Assembly: GCA_006503535.1 (NCBI GenBank)
Contig: QYRS01000005.1
Coordinates: forward strand, 1-64,000
Length of the DNA: 64,000 nucleotides
DNA from: Arthrinium phaeospermum
Lineage: Eukaryota > Ascomycota > Sordariomycetes > Amphisphaeriales > Apiosporaceae
Reading direction: 5' to 3'
A program made the translations under genes and the position numbers. Numbering within the stretch: the first letter of the stretch is position 1; each line of letters starts with the position of its first letter. Of this stretch, positions 11,056 to 22,863 are shown piece by piece. The notes below the pieces were generated by a model. The model worked only from the letters and a program-made list of their open reading frames with translations, had not been told where the DNA came from and did no database searches.

Positions 11056-12292
11056 ATGCGATTCTCACCGCGGCAACAGCCGTGCCTGGTGGCCCTCCTG
11101 CTTACCTCCACCCTGACCGCCGCGTCGCCCTACCCCAAAGATGAGCTCCGCGACCTGGGCTATGGCTACATCATGGAGCGCGCGTGCGATTCTTACTGTG
11201 GTGCCGACAACCAATACTGCTGCTCGCAGGGTCAACAGTGCTACACGTCGGCCGGCATAGCAGGTTGCGCGACCCAAGGCGGTGGAGGAGGCTACAATTT
11301 CCACACGACCACATGGACCGAAACCAAGACATACACCAGCACATTCAGCACCTACGCGCCCGGCGCCACAGAGGGAGTCGGCGCTGGTGTCGGCGGCGCC
11401 GATTGCGTGCCAAAACCGGGCACAGGGCAGATCGCTTGCGGGCCCATCTGCTGCACCAACCAGCAGTTCTGCCAGCACAATGGCCAGTGCATGCCGAACC
11501 CTGGCGGTGTATTGTGGACCACGGGCACGACCGTACGCACGACCGTGGGCGTGGTGACGACTCAGTACTCCGCCCCGTATCGCGTCACCAGTGGCTCGAC
11601 CATCTACGAGTCCACGGGTACTGCTGCCAGCCAAACGGCCGAGCCCACAAGCACCGACGGTGCTGTCACCACCACCAACAACTCGCTGAGCGGCGGCGCT
11701 ATTGCGGGTATCGTGGTGGGCACCATTGCCGGTGTTATCCTGCTGCTGCTGCTCTGCTTTTTCTGCATCGTCCGCGGTCTCTGGGGTGCTCTCTTCGGCG
11801 GCAAGAAGAAGGACCGAAAGACCGAAAGGATCGAGGTTATTGAGGAGCGTTACTCTCGCCATGGCAGTGCCGCGGCCGCTGGACGTCCCGCTCACCGGAC
11901 ATGGTTCGGCGGCGCCCCTGGCGGCGGCCGCCCGGCCACGGTTACCTCGCGGAGAGAAAAGGACAAGTCGAGTGGTGCCGGATGGCTCGCCACCGCCGGT
12001 GGTGCTGCGCTGTTGCTTCTCGGCCTCCGACGAGGCGACAAGAAGAAGGAGGAGAAGATGCACAAGCCGCCCAGGAGTAACTGGAGCAGTTCCTACTACA
12101 CCGACTCCTACACTGCGAGCAGCCCTAGTAAGTTCACCCACACAACTACCCCGGGTCACATGAAGAGAATCAAATAACTGACTGGTCAAAACAGGTAGTG
12201 CTAGCTCTGACCGCAGGACGCGCCGGTCTCGACACTCCAGGGGAACGCGGGCATCGCACTCTCGCGTGTCGCGGCATACGAGACGCTCATAA
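11056..12292 (+). CDS. Cys-rich single-pass membrane protein
   Basis: Function unknown; the architecture suggests a cell-surface or wall-associated protein. The ATG at 11056 opens a hydrophobic signal peptide (about residues 1-24). Two six-Cys modules with similar spacing follow: C44, C48, C55, C56, C62, C71 and C117, C128, C132, C133, C139, C145. A Thr/Ser-rich stalk and a strong transmembrane segment (about 213-239, GGAIAGIVVG onward, stop-transfer KKKDRK) come next. The cytosolic tail is basic with a second, weaker hydrophobic patch (about 308-325). Intron 12128-12194 (GTAAGT, CTGAC branch, ACAG) removes an in-frame read-through end and joins a final Arg/Ser-rich 32-residue exon ending at 12292. 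Total is about 389 aa. The layout resembles WSC/Mid2-type sensors, but no such domain was recognised. Confidence 0.85.
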
Positions 12293-13498
12293 GCGACTTG
12301 CATGCCTCGGAACCTTGTGACACATTCAAACATCACATACTTCTCCGCCTTTTAAGGACGCATATTTGATCCTCTCTCCAACCCACACAAACACATACAC
12401 ACACAATACCGATCTGTCTATAATAAGCAAACCTCCGAATCAGCACATATCAACACTAGATTACAAACACCCCTGCACCAACATCACGCGACACAGATCA
12501 TGACCCCCCGGCGTTCTGGATTTGTTTTTGGGACATCAAGAGGAAGACCGGTTGGTTGGTCCCTCTTGATTTTCCCCATTTGAAAGAGTTATATGGCACT
12601 TTTCACGAGTAATTGTTTTTCCACGAGGAAGACGAACGGAACGGAACGAGATGAGATGAGACGTATGTTTTTTCTGGAAAAGAAGGTTGGGGGAAAAACT
12701 GGATTTTCCTCGGGTGACGAAGAGGAACACGAAGGAAGGACGGAATGAATATATGTGCGACCCAATGATTTATCAGTTTGGGACTGGACGAGATGCAATG
12801 AGAATGCCTCGGGTATGAGAAAGGAATATACGATTGCCTCTTCTTCTCCTGGACATATGGAGTCCCTGGAATTAAGCTTTGCTCCGCTTGCTTTATGTAT
12901 TTTTTGAGAATTCTCCTTCGCAACATAGACTTGGTACAATGATAAGATACCCGTTCTATAACTCAACATTTGGTCATCATAGCAGGTGCTTGTCAATTTT
13001 CTTGACTCGTGCTCTACACATCAGACGTGATTGGATTGCAGGCAGCAATGCATATGGATAAATCACGAAAACGACATGGATGCATCCCATAATGTAACAT
13101 TATAGGCCCTGCTTGAAAGATGGCTGGTTTAACTGTGTGTATTACCAGTGAACTCGGTGATCCACGAGTAGCTACAATCGTAACATCGTCACCCATACTG
13201 GACTCCATAACCCGAGAAGATCAGTGCGTAGATGAACCTTCTTGTACCGAACTCAGCTAGCAAGCGTCCTCGCAAGATGCCGAGCATCCTATCTGGAGTC
13301 GAGTCGACTGCTCCGTGGGCCAAGGGAGGCTCATTGGTGTCACATTTGGGGAGATCGAGATGTGCTTCGTAAAGGATCCGTTCCATTTTCGTAGCTAATC
13401 TTGCCACGTAAGTGATGCAAATGTAGAACCCCGGTCACTCCTTAATGAGACCCAAAAGCAGCAAAGAAACCATGACGTCCGATCCATTTCCGCCCTTT
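12293..13498. other. Convergent intergenic region
   Basis: 3' flanks of the membrane-protein gene (plus) and RPL9 (minus). Overlapping short minus-strand frames at 12536-12996 look spurious. No RNA gene was recognised. Confidence 0.5.
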
Positions 13499-14376
13499 TT
13501 AAGCCTCCTCCTCGATGTGGCCCTTCTCCGACACGTACAGACCGTCCAAGAACTGCGAGGCGGGCAATGTCAGCAAGCGTGTGCTAAAGCAAGATCAGTA
13601 GCCGCAGTTTCTCTTACCTTACGGATATCCTTGTTGCGGACACGGCAGATCTGTTGGATATCGGCGGCAGATTGTGAGACATCCTCCAGGGAGATACCGG
13701 TGAGCGTCAACTCATCCTTCTGGTTCTTAGAGGGCTCGATATCGACGCCGTGGCGCATGACGACGCGGCGGACGATCTTCTCACCCAAGAAGTTGCGGAT
13801 CTCGACCTCGTGGCAGTCGGTCTCGGAGTTCTTGTCGATGTTGACGTTAATGGGGAAATGGGCGTAGACGTAACGCATCTTGTACTTGTAGCCCTTTGTC
13901 ACACCAGTGATCAGGTTGTTGATGAGGGTACGGACAGTGCGGAGAGCGGCAACGTTCTTGCGGGCGCCGTGGTGGATCTCGATGCCGATAACGTTCTTCT
14001 TGGGGTGGGAGAAGTTGACAGCCAAGTGGCTCAGGTCCTTGGACAGCTTGCCTGTTTCCTCCGTTAGACAAAATCACCGACGCCGGGTTCCGGGACATTG
14101 CATACCCTTGGGACCAGTAACGGTGACGTTACGGGCCTTGATCTGGACCGAGACTATTCGCAGAGAAACCAAGTCAGCATATTGATCGACGAGTGATTGT
14201 CGCATTCGTTGAAAATCCCCCCCCTGCTTGTCGAAAATCCATTCCATTGCGTGCCCTCCAATACCGCAGATGCAGCGCGCAAGCTGCCAAAAATTGAAAT
14301 CCTCCCAAGGGAAAAATCAGGATCACGTACCGCCCTCGGGCACCTCCAGGGTCTCTTCGCTGTGAATGTAACGCAT
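13499..14376 (-). CDS. RPL9: 60S ribosomal protein L9 (uL6)
   Basis: Large-subunit ribosomal protein near the sarcin-ricin/GTPase-associated region. Four exons: 14331-14376, 14106-14153, 13618-14051 and 13499-13552. Introns are 177 nt (14154-14330), 54 nt (14052-14105) and 65 nt (13553-13617), all with GT..AG ends. The joined product is about 193 aa, close to yeast Rpl9 (191). It begins MRYIHSEETLEVPEG, continues QIKARNVTVTGPKG and LAVNFSHPKKNVIGIEIHHG, and ends FLDGLYVSEKGHIEEEA. A further intron in the 5' UTR is likely at 14405-14538 (GTATGC donor, CTAAC branch, ACACAG acceptor), a usual feature of ribosomal-protein genes. Frame is intact. Confidence 0.96.
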
Positions 14377-15620
14377 CTTGTCGTCGGGGTTGGCGGATGT
14401 CGACCTGTGTGTTCAGAGGGCTGAAGTTAGTTATTTGTTGCCAGAGCTATTGCTGCGATTCTCGAGAAAATCGGATCTCGAGAGTGTCGACGACGGCAAG
14501 ACAGGTCGGGAGTGGAATGTCGGGGGACATGTGCATACCTGAGGGAGTTGAGATGCGGTGATGTGAAGTCCAATTTCGGGGCCACAAGCCAAACGTCGAG
14601 ATAGATTCAATCAATTTCGGAGTGAGAGTGCTTAGCCCGCACCAAAAATTACTCGTAAAAAATTGTGAAAGGCGAGGCACACTAGGGCACACTTGCACCT
14701 TATCGGATCGCGCTGTGGCTGATTGACGTGGCTGGAAAGAACTGACCCCACCATAAACCCTTTGGCTGAGGCAAGCAAGCTCCAATCTATCACGGCCCAT
14801 CTTATTATCCCCTGTCGCCTGGATTTCCGTTACATGCAAAGCACTGGATATACGCCTACACACTTGATAGGTACATCTGTTAGTGCGTGCATGCTGGTTG
14901 CTTGTTGATGGATACTGTTGTATCTTGACTGCCATTGCAGGTTTCAAGAGTAATGCGATTCCTTCAATGCAATTTCTCTGGCTATCACGAATGAGGCCAT
15001 CCCGTTTATTACTGATATGCAGCATACACATCAAAAGCACGAATATGTTCTTCTCCAGATAGCATGCAGGAGCTGATTAAGAGGTATGTACGCTGGAACG
15101 GGGTGCCCAAGCTTCCTCCCTATGTGTTAGGTATCTGATCGAACTGTCTGCCTCATTCTCATGAAGAGTTGCGATCTGAAATCACGGATCCCAGCTGAAT
15201 CTTTGAATTAATCGATTTGTCTTCTTAACGATTTTCACCCGTATATCATACTGCAAGTTGATTGGCCGTCTTGCTTCTTGGCCCGTTAATTGGTGATTGC
15301 CGCCCTTTGGTGAGCACCGACATCCCCACATGCGTCGGTCGGCGTTCAAACTGCGGCCTGCCGATGAGTAGCCACATACGGCTGTCTTCCAATCTGTTTG
15401 TCCCTGTCAGCTCGTCTAAAGAGGTACCTAGTCTACGTACTCCGTACCGCAGTGACGATTGCAGCAGAGCAACCCGCAGCGCTCCACCTTCTCCCCCAGG
15501 CACAGGCACTCTTGAAGCTAGGTTGCGCGTTGCGACGAGAGCGAGACGGCCAGGCATCGCATTCTGCTTTCCATACCACTTTATACCTCCCACCCGATTA
15601 TTCAATTGAGCCTCTCAGCC
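14377..15620. promoter_or_regulatory. Divergent promoter region RPL9 / VPS26
   Basis: Divergent start regions. The RPL9 side carries the probable 5'-UTR intron 14405-14538. TACTCCGTA lies at 15438-15446. No additional gene is supported; frames such as the one at 14447-15040 lack any domain. Confidence 0.45.
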
Positions 15621-16892
15621 ATGTCGTACTTCTTTGCCACCCCCGTCGACATCGACGTGGTCCTCGAAGATGCCGACGAGCGCTCCATGGTCGACGTCAA
15701 GCTCGACAAGAACCGACGGGAGAAGGCGCCGCTATACATGGACGGCGAGAGCGTCAAGGGCGCCGTGACGATACGACCCAAAGACGGCAAAAGGTTAGAA
15801 CACACAGGCATCAAGGTGCAGTTTATCGGCACAATAGGTACGTGAACACCAACCACAGCACCAGCACCAGCAGCACCAGCAATGATACCACTTCCCATGC
15901 CTCTCCGCTCGCTCGCTCGCTCGTTCGTTCGTTCGTTCCGTTCTCTCGACAACACTGCGCAAACTGTCACGATGGCCAACCACCGCCCCCTTCCCCCTCA
16001 GTTTGCCCTTGACTTTATCTTTGTCCTCTTTTCTGTACAGGCATCGACACCGTGAAGAAGAAACTAAGACGCCCCTCAGAGATGTTCTTCGACCGCGGCA
16101 ACCACTACGAATTCCTCTCGCTCAACCAGGAGCTCGCGGCGCCCGGCGAGCTGCAGCACCCGCAGACGTTCGACTTCAATTTTAAGAACGTGGAGAAGCA
16201 GTACGAGTCCTACAACGGCATCAACGTCAAGCTGCGCTATCTCGTCCGCGTCACCGTCTCCCGCCGCATGGCCGACGTCATCCGCGAAAAGGACATTTGG
16301 GTCTACAGCTACCGCATCCCCCCGGAGATCAACAGCAGCATCAAGATGGACGTGGGAATCGAGGACTGCCTCCACATCGAGTTCGAGTACTCCAAGAGCA
16401 AGTACCATCTGAAGGACGTTATTGTCGGCCGCATCTACTTCCTGCTGGTCCGACTCAAAATCAAGCACATGGAACTGAGCATCATCCGGCGCGAGACCAC
16501 GGGCGCCGCCCCGAACCAGTACAACGAGAGCGAAACGCTCGTGCGCTTCGAAGTAGGCTCCCACAACTAACACAAGATATCCATATGTGAGGTGTTATAC
16601 TGACAGATCCGGCCTACAGATCATGGACGGTTCTCCTTCTCGAGGCGAGACCATCCCTATCCGTCTCTTCCTGGGCGGATTCGACTTGACGCCGACTTTC
16701 CGGGACGTCAACAAGAAGTTCTCTACGCGGTACTACCTTAGTCTGGTGCTGATAGATGAGGACGCTAGGAGATACTTCAAGCAGTCTGAAATCATCCTTT
16801 ACCGGCAAGCACCCGATGTCGTACAGGGCCAATCGCAAATCACAGCTGTCCCTGATCCCGCACGTCCTATGCCAATGCCCGTTGAAGGATAG
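15621..16892 (+). CDS. VPS26: Retromer subunit VPS26
   Basis: Arrestin-fold core subunit of retromer, which retrieves cargo receptors from endosomes to the trans-Golgi. The start MSYFFATPVDIDVVLED matches the family. Exons are 15621-15837, 16041-16552 and 16620-16892. Intron 1 (203 nt, GTACGT..TACAG) contains a CTCG/TTCG microsatellite; intron 2 (67 nt) has a less usual GTAGGC donor. The product is about 333 aa with the typical RYLVRVTVSRR, IRRETTGAAPN and PIRLFLGGFDLTPTFRDVNKKFSTRYYL blocks (the last is the retromer-binding C-terminal arrestin lobe). Frame is intact. Confidence 0.96.
15907..15938. repeat. (CTCG)n(TTCG)n microsatellite in VPS26 intron 1
   Basis: Tandem tetranucleotides in two blocks (CTCG copies then TTCG copies) inside the 203-nt intron. 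Not in coding sequence. Confidence 0.8.
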
Positions 16893-17249
16893 ATAGAGCT
16901 GGAACGTTGGAGAGGGTGGATCACCTAACCCTCCTCCCCCTTTTTGTACTTAGGCAGTTGTTGGCGAATTCTTGAGCATGGGTGGCATGGCGTTCATAGG
17001 TCTTTAGAGGCACTCTTGTAATAAAAATACGGACAATATCCAAATCATTACGCATCATAGGCCCCCTCAGCAGCCCTTTCATACTGTACCCTACTGTCCC
17101 CGGAAGCCAAGACATCAAGCAAACACCACATAAGACCACCGAAATATATCATTAATCAGCAACGACGTTTTTGATACTATACACCATCTGTCGAGATCTG
17201 CTTGTAAGAAACCGCCTGTCCTCTCGCTATTCATTTTTCACTTCTCTCA
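16893..17249. other. Convergent intergenic region VPS26 / NUP120
   Basis: Short 3'-to-3' gap. No gene is seen. Confidence 0.6.
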
Positions 17250-20200
17250 TCACAAAACATCCATCTCGTCCCCTGCGGCGAACCCGAACTGGTTGTTTTG
17301 TATGGCAGCAACTCGGTCCAGCTCAGCCTGGTACTTGCTGCGGATATCGGCCAACGTTACCACTTTCCTCTTCGGCGTGCCGTTTGCCGGTTGGTCTTTG
17401 GGCAGCGGCTCCTCTGTCGCGATCCACGCCTGCTTGTGATCCACGCAGCTCAGAACATTGATCAGCATGAGGTACTGTCTCGTCACAGCCGTATCCAGGA
17501 CGTCATCGCCATTCTGCTCATCCGCCTCCCCGAGCTGCTGTAATTTATGTATACGATCCAGCAGGATGGACGCCGCTCCACGGTAATCATTGCGCTTGAT
17601 GCGCCATGCGTAGAGGATCTGATGGTAGGGGACGCCGGTAATAACGTCCTGGGTGGACAGGCACTTCTGAGCGAGAATGTCGTCGACCGCGTTCTCTAGG
17701 TTGGGGAAAGGCAGCTGGACAAGCTCGGCATTATGCAAGTTGTCACACATCTTCTGGATGAGTGTTCGCAGGCACGAGTGCTGTAAAGCATGGTCGGACA
17801 TGGCTACCAGCGTAGAATGAGCCAAGTCGAACTGAGAAACGCCAATGGCGCCGCTGAACAAACGGCTTTGGATCTCCGTTCGCACCTCGGCGGCATCTGG
17901 TGTCTTGTCATTGACAAACTCGAGGGCTAGCCGAGCGAACTCCACAACGTATGAGTGTGCTCTCTGTCTCTCCAAAAGGGCTACGATGTGGCAGTAGTAT
18001 CGTGGGAGTCCCGAGTAGAACAATCGCCATTCCGTATCATCAAGCAAGCCGCTACTTTGCCTGTCTACATGCTTTCGAGTGACGCCTGTGGTGAGAGCAG
18101 TTAGCGAGTGATTAGAAGAGAACGACGAGCAATCCTTACTGAGACCATAAGCTGCTTTCTTGAAATACGTGGCAGCTGTGGTGAAATCCCTCTGCGCAAG
18201 GTGGACGCGTCCTTGCACATAGGTAGAAAAGGGGTCAAGTTCTGAGAACGGAGCCAGCTCTGCGGCCAAGTCCGACCGGCTCTGGACCAAAAGGGCGCAC
18301 TGCAGATTCTGCGACGGCAGCTCAATGCTACTGTCCGAGGTACAGAAATTGGAAGCAATGTCGGTGATGCCAAGGGAGAGGGAACCCATGTCCGGAACTT
18401 CCAGCAGGTGGCCCGTGGTCCACTCCAGCGTCGTGATAGATTGGGTGTCTTCCCCTGTGCGCTTTGCAGCAACTGGCGAGCTTCCCACCGAATTCGATCT
18501 CTCTGTTTTGGCCAGCGGCACCGTGATTTGTGTCTTCGCCAGCCATCGGACTAGTTCAAGTCTCCGTAGACATCTAATCAGATACCGGTAGACCGTACCA
18601 ATGTCCAATCTCCTGCTCAGGGCGTCCTCAGGGTTGTCAAATTCGAACTCCATATGGACTAGGAGGATCAGTTGGCTGAAACAGATATTCCATCGTAATT
18701 CGGCCATCTGTTGGACTGCTCTCACAGCCATCTTTCGTCCAAACTCGGTCAAGGGCTCCTGACTGTCCCGCATCGAATCTGCAGGGGGGTCCATAAGCTC
18801 GGAAAGCTTCTGGTACAAATCAGGGACCACGGCCTGGAAGGTTTGCCCAAAGGCGTCGGTGACTACGGCACAGTCCTCGTCGGAAGTCTGCCGCCAGAAT
18901 CCGGCTTTGTCTGAGAAATATTGGATCCGTTCGCGATCCGTCTTGGGCGAGTCCTCAAAGAGTTCCGAGCGAAGGACTGAATGGCATATGTCACGCATGC
19001 TGTCCGAGAACCCATCGAAGAATGTCAAACCAGTGGTGACAAGGGAAGCTACGAGGTCTAGTCCTTCGTAGCTAGCCGTAGGATTGTGGGAGATCTGCTC
19101 CAACTGGTTGCATTCCCGAATGGCAGACAAGCTGTCTGCACAAACTACCCAGGTCAGGTCCGAGTCGGCATCGAATGCCAAGGCCAGGGCCTCTCCACGT
19201 TGCTTGTCCAGTTCCAGGACCAAGCGACAAAACCATCGCCACTGCTGGTCGCTCGAATTTCGGAATGATTCGTAGTCCATGCCGCCCGACGAGCTTCGAT
19301 CTAGCGATGAAGTAGATGCGATAGCAGAGCATATAGCCTCAGCCAAGCCCTGGCTAGCTCGCGAAGACGACTCTTTCCGGGTCCCGAGACCTCGCTCGTA
19401 TATGGAAAGGGCGGTTTCAAGCGTGGCCCGTGTGAATCTACCAGGATACAGTATTACTTCCAACCACTTCTCCGAAACATCGGTAGGGTCACACGCATTG
19501 AATTCTGGTGCCCGGGGACTTGTACGGTCCGGAACAGCGGCTGTCCAACCCGATTGCCAGGCATCTTCCACATCATGGATCGGGGACACGAGATGTTGGA
19601 CCTGGTGGTTCATATTGTTTTTCCACAAAATCCAGATCTGAACTTCCCGTGATGCGTCTTGCGCAACCACAAAATCGGCAACAGTCCACACATCTGATCC
19701 AGAGGGAGGTGAAGGAATCAGGCGCGCACGCGGAAATAAGTCACGGATCGTCAAACCCTCTTGGTCGGCTTCGATGTTCCAGAACTTGAATTCGCCGGTA
19801 CCAATGGGGGAATACGTAACACCTGTGCGTTTTCCGTCTGTCGAGCCGACGATCTGAATCAGGTTGCTCTGCGATGGGTCGATAGTCCATTTGCCGACTT
19901 CCTGAGGGTTTCGTTCCGCATCCAGCAAGTCTCTAGCTTCGAGGATCTGCCCGGTTTTGAGATCCCAAGCACGCAGCCGATGATCGAGGCAAACTGTGAA
20001 CATAAAGAGATTGTTGTCGTTGAGACCGAAGTCGGAAAGAGCTACCGAGGTTGCTGCGGCCAGATCCATGTTGACACCACCGTACTTAACGGTATGGCTG
20101 CCTTTGAGGAAGCTCTTGAAGCCTTGGGTCCATCCCTTGGAGTTGTAGAATGTCTCTTTCCATGGATGGCTCGAAGCTAGATTTGAGTTAGCTATGCAGC

Positions 20201-20869
20201 GACAGCAGGAGTTGTTGGAGTTGTTATTGTTGTAAACTCACCATCATGAGCCTTGTTCCGGTCCAGTCGAATGTTACCGCCATCGTGTACTGTGACAACG
20301 AGTAGATCGTCATTGACAGCAAGGAGCCTGTGTGGATGTTTGAAGCTGAAGCCGGAAGACGTGTATATCTTGCACGAGTCGGCGAGACCAGCTTCGGATG
20401 CGGATGGTTTGCGGAAATGATCGGGTCGCAAAGTTAAGGTGTAGAGGTGATTCGTCCGGTCCACCACGAAAACAGTGAGCGCATCGTGGTCTTTAGGGTC
20501 GGCAAACGCGACACAGGAAGGGCGAATGGGGTGCGGGAAGCGAAGATTGAGGACTACGTTGGCCTCGGGGCCCTTCTTCGTCCTACCAACATCTACGGCG
20601 CGCAGGTTGAGGACGGTGTTGTCGTCCAGGACCCTCCACAAGAAACTCTTAGGGCCAGCATGATGCTTTCGGTGATAGACAGACGAGGCTGTCGCGCAGT
20701 TTTGTATTCGGAAGACCTTCTCGTCCTCTGTGTTGTTGGCCCGAATGGGGCCGCGACGGCCTTGAGAGTTGACAGACGGGAGCTTGACATCGACGAGGTA
20801 GGAGCTTGAAGTCGGCTCAAGATTCAATTTTGTCTCCTTGTGAAGATACAAGAGTTCCCTGGAAGCCAT
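17250..20869 (-). CDS. NUP120: Nucleoporin NUP120/Nup160
   Basis: Y-complex scaffold nucleoporin of the nuclear pore. Exons are 20242-20869, 18140-20176 and 17250-18085. Intron 1 (20177-20241) has a GTGAGT donor, CTAAC branch and CTAG acceptor. A second intron (18086-18139, 54 nt, GTAAGG, CTAAC, CACAG) contains no stop and is a multiple of three, so a naive reading keeps it as 18 extra residues; I treat it as an intron. The product is about 1,166 aa. The N-terminal half reads as a beta-propeller (for example FTVCLDHRLRAWDLKTGQ), followed by a long alpha-helical region containing YYCHIVALLERQRAHSYVVEFARLALEF. Frame is intact. Confidence 0.93.
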
Positions 20870-21381
20870 GCCGAGCCCATCAAGGCTGCGCTCTGGCAGC
20901 GCGCAGTATAATTGGTGGTGCTGGGGTGATTGCGATGTTGGGCGCGGTTTGTGATGCTATAATGGGCCAGGACGCGGTGATGGAGAGCTTTCAGAATAAT
21001 TATCGAACGGATTTGTTTGGCCGATGTTTGCATTGCTAGGTATGCTATCGGCAACCGTCCAAGCTCGGGCTGGCTTTAGGCTGGCTTAGGCTTGGCACGA
21101 CTTGCAATTGAGCTTGGAATTTGTGGACCGCAGGCACCTACCTAGTGGACATCAACGCTTTACAGCACCTCGGGGACACCTGAATTTCAAGAATCTTCAT
21201 GTTGTCCATTCCACAACTAGACATGAAATACGGTTTATTTACGAAAGGAAAGGGGCAGCTGCGTATCTTTGTCATCACAGGAAGAAAAGGCTACCTAAGC
21301 AAGATAACCAGGTTTTGTTTCTCTTCTAAGGGAGCTTCGTGGACGGAAGTACTCATTTGGTGATAACATCAGGCAGTGAAA

Positions 21382-21414
<33 letters not shown>

Positions 21415-21672
21415 AGGCTACCAAACTAACAAGCAGTAAAACAACATTGCATTCGACTCGAACCGCGCTTACAACACGTAATTAAAACTCTGCTTCAACG
21501 GGGGCAAACGAGGTGCCAGATTTCAAAGCAAAAATGCAAGAATGAATGCAGATCTAACGTCCCAACGCCAAAAGCTATGCTAATGTATCCATCCACCCAT
21601 GTCGTAACATCATCATGGAATTATCTTATTCAAGTAGAGATCTCTGCCGATGATCTCCAATCGCCCGCCCAC
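20870..21672. other. Intergenic with a 31-nt G tract
   Basis: Upstream of NUP120 and 3' of RAD51 (both minus). It contains an uninterrupted G run (21382-21412). No gene is supported. Confidence 0.6.
21382..21412 (+). repeat. Poly-G tract, 31 nt
   Basis: Uninterrupted homopolymer of G on the plus strand, about 270 bp past the RAD51 stop. It is much longer than any other homopolymer in the window. It could be a genuine slippage tract or a low-quality call or assembly join. Confidence 0.85.
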
Positions 21673-22863
21673 TCAGTCCTTATCCACGTCCTTGGGAGCC
21701 GGGTCTCCGATACCATCCTCCTGGATAGCAAACAGACAGTCGCTTTCTGGCAAGCAAGGACTGTCGTAAATCTTTGCGATACGCGTCTCTGCGCGACCCT
21801 TCTTCAAGCTGATTCTGGTAGTCGAGGCATGGGCAATAATATTACCTCCAATCGGCTTCTTTGGGTCCGGATTGAACATGGCGCTCGGTCCACCGTCAAC
21901 TTGAGCAACGACCTGGTTGGTGATGACAACCGCAATGCCAAACTCATCTGCCAACCTCTGCAACGTACGCATGAACTTGGCCAGATGCGTCTGGCGCGAA
22001 GACAGTTCTCCTCTGCCCAGAAAGTCCGTTCGGTAGAGTGACGTGGCACTGTCTACGATCAGAAGCGAGAAGCGCGTCTCGCACATCATGGCCGATGCCT
22101 GAGTCAAGAGTTGCAACTGGTGATCAGAATTGTAGGCTCGTGCGTAGGCAACGTTGTCCAGCACCTCCTCGCCATTCAGACCAAACCGATTGGCAACAGA
22201 CAGCAGGCGCACAGGCCGAAATGTGCCCTCGGTGTCAATATACAAGCATTTGCCCTCGCCGCCGCCCATGTCAAAGGGAAGCTGACAGGTGACGGCCAGC
22301 GTGTGGCAGATTTGGCTCTTGCCGGTACGAAATTCGCCAAAGAGCTCGGTAACTGACCCGGTCTCGACACCACCGGCCAACATGGTATCAAGGTTTTTGG
22401 AGCCCGTGGAAATGGAGATCAGCTCACTTCTCCGCTGATGCATCTCTGTGGCCGTTGTGAAGCCCATTGGCACCAGCTTTGAGGCTGTAGTGATGTCAGT
22501 ATCTTCATCTGTTTTGCCCATCGAGTGGATTGTGGGAGGCCGCCATGGGCATCGGGTTTCCAGACTTACCTTCAGTCAAGATCTTAGTGGCCTTTTGCTC
22601 GGAAATGCCCTTGATCTGCTCAAGTACACGCTTCGGCGTGTAAGCAACAGACTCGACAGTCTGGAAACCGCCATCTGTGATCAACTGGATATCACGTTTC
22701 GTAAGACCCGCAACACCCTTTTGCGAGCAAGTCAGTTGGCCGCAAAGACTGGTTGTGATGAAAATTCGATGCATACCTCCAGTGCTGAGAGTGGCGTGGG
22801 TGCGCCAGGGCCAGTCATGCCACTTTCGTCCCCATCCTGCACATCTTCGTACTCTTCAGACAT
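21673..22863 (-). CDS. RAD51: Recombinase RAD51
   Basis: RecA-family strand-exchange ATPase of homologous recombination (mei-3/uvsC of filamentous fungi). Exons are 22777-22863, 22570-22717 and 21673-22484. Intron 1 (22718-22776) has GTATGC..AAAAG ends with a CTGAC branch, and intron 2 (22485-22569) has GTAAGT..ACAG ends. The product is about 348 aa. The N-terminal helix-hairpin-helix domain includes [15 protein letters not shown]. Walker A is GEFRTGKS (about 128-135), Walker B is LLIVD (about 219-223), and loop 2 includes the [19 protein letters not shown] region. Frame is intact. Confidence 0.97.

Noticed and set aside
11065..12336. 423-codon minus-strand ORF antisense to the membrane protein
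   Set aside because: A shadow of a GC-rich, biased coding region; the plus strand has signal peptide, TM and a consensus intron.
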